64,000 bases of DNA from NCBI RefSeq assembly GCF_002101395.1, contig NZ_CP019706.1, positions 682,001 to 746,000 on the forward strand, in the 5' to 3' direction. The translations under genes were made by a program, and so were the position numbers. Positions within the stretch are counted from its first letter, which is position 1; each line of letters begins with the position of its first letter. Shown here in pieces: positions 61,617-64,000 of this stretch. Source of the DNA: Pantoea alhagi (GTDB lineage: Bacteria > Pseudomonadota > Gammaproteobacteria > Enterobacterales > Enterobacteriaceae). The notes beneath the pieces were generated by a model. It searched no databases. It worked only from the letters and a program-made list of their open reading frames with translations, and was not told the origin of the DNA.

Positions 61617-62537
61617 TTAGTCGGCCAGCTCCAGAATACGCGCCACCAGCTGGGAGAAGCTCATCCCTGCCTGCTTTGCTGCCATTGGCACCAGGCTGTG
61701 GCTGGTCATGCCAGGAGAGGTATTCACCTCCAGCAGATAGAAGGTGCCGTCACCGTCCATCATTACATCCACGCGTCCCCAGCCGCTGCAGCCCAGAGTA
61801 CGCCAGGCGTTCAACACCAGCGCCTGCAGCTCCGCCTCTTTTTCCACGCTCAGTCCGGCCGGGCAGAAGTACTGTGTATCGTCAGAAATGTATTTTGCTT
61901 CATAGTCATAGAAGTCGCTGGCTGGCTGAATACGGATCGAAGGCAAAATTTGATCGCCAAGAATGCCCACCGTGTATTCAGGGCCGCTAATAAACTTTTC
62001 AATCAGCACATCATCATCATGACGAAACGCTTCTTCCAGCGCCGCGGGCAGCTCTGCGGGCTGATTAACGCGTGAAATACCCACGCTGGAGCCTTCGCTG
62101 CTGGGTTTAACAAACAGCGGCATACCCAGCTGGGCGATACGCTGCACCAGCGTCTTATCCATTCCAGCTTCCATCTGCTGGCGGTTGATCCAGACATAGG
62201 GCGCAACCGGTAGGTTAGCCCCCTGCCAGAGCAGCTTAGAGCGCCATTTATCCATGGTGATCGCCGAAGCCATCACGCTGCTGCCGGTATAGGGGATCTG
62301 CAGGAAATCCAGAACGCCCTGTAAAGTACCATCTTCACCACCACGACCGTGCAGGGCGATGAACACTTTTGTGTAGCCTTCTTCTTTCAACCGCATAACG
62401 GGGAAATCGCGCGGATCGACGCCATGCGCGTCAATACCCGCCTCTTTCAGACCCGCAATCACCGCCTCGCCAGACATTAACGAGACGTCGCGTTCAGCGG
62501 AGGTACCACCCAGCAGTACCGCTACTTTATCAGCCAT
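61617..62537 (-). CDS. ddlB: D-alanine--D-alanine ligase B
   Basis: ATP-grasp enzyme that makes the D-Ala-D-Ala dipeptide for peptidoglycan precursors. The start MADKVAVLLGGTSAERDVSL gives 306 residues as in E. coli; an ATG five codons upstream is inside the murC end. Typical motifs are HGRGGEDGTLQG (near 63), VKPSSEGSSVGISRV (near 144) and LEVNTSPGMTSHSLVP (near 270). It overlaps the murC stop by eight bases. Confidence 0.96.
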   Translation of the reverse strand: MADKVAVLLGGTSAERDVSLMSGEAVIAGLKEAGIDAHGVDPRDFPVMRLKEEGYTKVFIALHGRGGEDGTLQGVLDFLQIPYTGSSVMASAITMDKWRSKLLWQGANLPVAPYVWINRQQMEAGMDKTLVQRIAQLGMPLFVKPSSEGSSVGISRVNQPAELPAALEEAFRHDDDVLIEKFISGPEYTVGILGDQILPSIRIQPASDFYDYEAKYISDDTQYFCPAGLSVEKEAELQALVLNAWRTLGCSGWGRVDVMMDGDGTFYLLEVNTSPGMTSHSLVPMAAKQAGMSFSQLVARILELAD

Positions 62538-64000
62538 GATGTTCCTCTTCATTGGTCTGCGGTTTCAGTTTTTGGTCAGCCAGTCGACGAGCAATCTTAC
62601 CAATGTTACCCGCGCCCTGAACCAGGATAAGATCGTTGCCGCTTAATGTCGGGGCAAGGAAATCGAGGATCGCATCATGATCCGGCACCAGGATAGGATC
62701 CACCTTGCCACGCCCCCGGATCGTCCGGCACAGCGATCGGCTGTCTGCGCCAGGGATCGGCGTTTCACCGGCGGAATAGACATCCAGCATCAGCAATACA
62801 TCTACCTGCGACAGCACATTGGCGAAATCATCATAAAGATCGCGTGTGCGCGTATAGCGATGCGGCTGGAAAATCATTACCAGCTTTTTATCCGGCCAGC
62901 CTGCTCGCGCCGCCTTAATGGTGGCGTCCACTTCGGTCGGATGATGGCCATAATCATCGACCAGCATGGCGGAACCAACGGTGCCGTTTACCTGCTGCAG
63001 CGGGAACTCGCCGAGGAAATCGAAGCGACGTCCGGTGCCCTGGAAGCTTTCCAGCGCGCTGAGGATCTCTTCATCATCAATGCCCTCTTCCGTGGCAACG
63101 GCAACCGCCGCCGCCGCGTTTAAGGCGTTATGACGACCCGGTGCGTTAAGCGTTACGCGCATCAGCGGCTTGTCATGGCGCACCAGCGTAAAGTGCCCTT
63201 GCGCGCCGTGCTGCTCGTAATCTTCGATGCGCACGTCAGCATCTTCGCTAAAGCCGTAGGTGGTGATCTGACGTCCCACTCGCGGGATCAAATCGCGGAT
63301 CACCGCATCATCCACGCAGAGTATGGCCCGGCCATAAAACGGCAGATTGTGCAGAAAGTTAATAAAGGTCTGCTTCAGATTTTCGAAGTCGCCCTGGTAG
63401 GTATCCATATGGTCAGCTTCGATATTGGTTACAATCGCCACCATCGGTTGCAGATGCAGGAAGGAAGCATCGCTCTCATCCGCTTCCGCAATCAGGTAAC
63501 GGCTGCTGCCCAGACGCGCATGCGTTCCCGCCGCTTTAACCAAACCACCGTTAACAAAGGTGGGATCGAGTCCGCCTTCGGCATAGATGCTGGTCACCAT
63601 CGCCGTGGTGGTGGTTTTACCGTGCGTACCGGCCACCGCAATCCCGTGACGGAAACGCATCAGCTCAGCCAGCATTTCAGCCCGGCGGATCACCGGAATA
63701 CGTGCTTCACGCGCGGCGATAATCTCCGGGTTATCCTGCGTAATCGCACTGGAGACTACCACGACGCTGGCATCACTGACGTTTTCCGGGCGATGGTGAA
63801 AATAGATGGTGGCGCCCAGCGCGGTCAGATGCTGCGTCACGGCATTAGGCGCTAAATCGGAACCGCTAATCTGATAACCTTCATTGGCCAACACTTCGGC
63901 AATACCGCCCATGCCGGCACCGCCGATGCCGACAAAGTGAATGTGCCGGACGCGACGCATCTCGGGCACGATAGAACGCAGTTTCGCCAGTTGTTGAGTA
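62530..64000 (-). CDS. murC: UDP-N-acetylmuramate--L-alanine ligase, partial
   Basis: Adds L-alanine to UDP-N-acetylmuramate in peptidoglycan synthesis. The frame runs off the window; the first readable residues are TQQLAKLRSIVPEMRRVRHI, so compared with the 491-residue E. coli protein only the initial two codons are missing. The ATP loop GTHGKTTTTAM lies near residue 120, and FVGIGGAGMGGIAEVL forms the N-terminal dinucleotide-type fold. The internal Met that would give 479 residues is not the true start. Confidence 0.96.
   Translation of the reverse strand, partial: TQQLAKLRSIVPEMRRVRHIHFVGIGGAGMGGIAEVLANEGYQISGSDLAPNAVTQHLTALGATIYFHHRPENVSDASVVVVSSAITQDNPEIIAAREARIPVIRRAEMLAELMRFRHGIAVAGTHGKTTTTAMVTSIYAEGGLDPTFVNGGLVKAAGTHARLGSSRYLIAEADESDASFLHLQPMVAIVTNIEADHMDTYQGDFENLKQTFINFLHNLPFYGRAILCVDDAVIRDLIPRVGRQITTYGFSEDADVRIEDYEQHGAQGHFTLVRHDKPLMRVTLNAPGRHNALNAAAAVAVATEEGIDDEEILSALESFQGTGRRFDFLGEFPLQQVNGTVGSAMLVDDYGHHPTEVDATIKAARAGWPDKKLVMIFQPHRYTRTRDLYDDFANVLSQVDVLLMLDVYSAGETPIPGADSRSLCRTIRGRGKVDPILVPDHDAILDFLAPTLSGNDLILVQGAGNIGKIARRLADQKLKPQTNEEEHHG

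Noticed and set aside
54000..64000. Possible novelty in the secA to murC block
   Set aside because: Gene order, overlaps and lengths are those of the standard enterobacterial division and cell-wall cluster; only the SecM arrest segment deviates.

Overview
The window looks like a chromosomal segment of a member of the Enterobacterales, most likely Erwiniaceae (Pantoea, Mixta or Erwinia type). The core gene order is the familiar enteric one (yadH-yadG-can-hpt, cueO-yacC-speE-speD, yacL-acnB, lpdA-aceF-aceE-pdhR-aroP, ampE-ampD-nadC-ppdD-hofB-hofC-guaC-coaE-zapD-yacG-mutT, secA-secM-lpxC-ftsZ-ftsA-ftsQ-ddlB-murC). The core proteins match the E. coli products I remember almost residue for residue. 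The genus is an inference; no 16S rRNA or other taxonomic marker is present.

Layout. 1-9.3 kb: start of a TetR-type regulator, YadGH ABC exporter, carbonic anhydrase, hypoxanthine phosphoribosyltransferase, a Cys/Met-metabolism PLP enzyme where E. coli has gcd, copper oxidase CueO with a MerR-type promoter, and spermidine synthesis (speE-speD, TTG start on speD). 9.3-20.9 kb: an 11-gene catabolic insertion between speD and yacL. Its left arm (DeoR regulator, PdxA2, DtnK) is a D-threonate catabolic unit; its divergent right arm carries an iron alcohol dehydrogenase, a DapA/NanA-type aldolase, a 2-hydroxyacid dehydrogenase, two transporters of different families, a cytoplasmic BNR sialidase-like protein, a YhcH-type cupin and an SDR. 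I do not recognise the right arm as a described pathway. 20.9-24.1 kb: yacL, acnB.

24.3-29.9 kb is an AT-rich accessory island between acnB and lpdA: phenolic acid decarboxylase, an orphan type I-E CRISPR repeat, a hexapeptide acyltransferase, a broken XRE antitoxin, a microcin-like gene with an intact double-glycine leader but an in-frame TAG, its probable immunity gene, a small winged-helix protein, a one-spacer CRISPR remnant without cas genes, and an acyltransferase-3 membrane protein. 29.9-37.2 kb is the pyruvate dehydrogenase operon with a perfect PdhR operator before pdhR.

37.6-45.3 kb: aroP, an inserted sugar symporter plus GH43 glycosidase pair, ampE-ampD, an inserted fold-III PLP enzyme, and nadC with a NadR-like box upstream. 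45.5-51.8 kb: type IV pilus genes, guaC, coaE, zapD, yacG, mutT. 51.8-53.5 kb: a second small accessory spot with an unknown two-gene operon convergent with an orphan Hcp (type VI secretion). 53.7-64 kb: secA/secM and the end of the division and cell-wall cluster, all on the minus strand, running off the window in murC.

The core parts are ordinary. The points of interest are the interrupted microcin/immunity locus, the CRISPR relics, the sialidase-like catabolic operon and the orphan Hcp neighbourhood.
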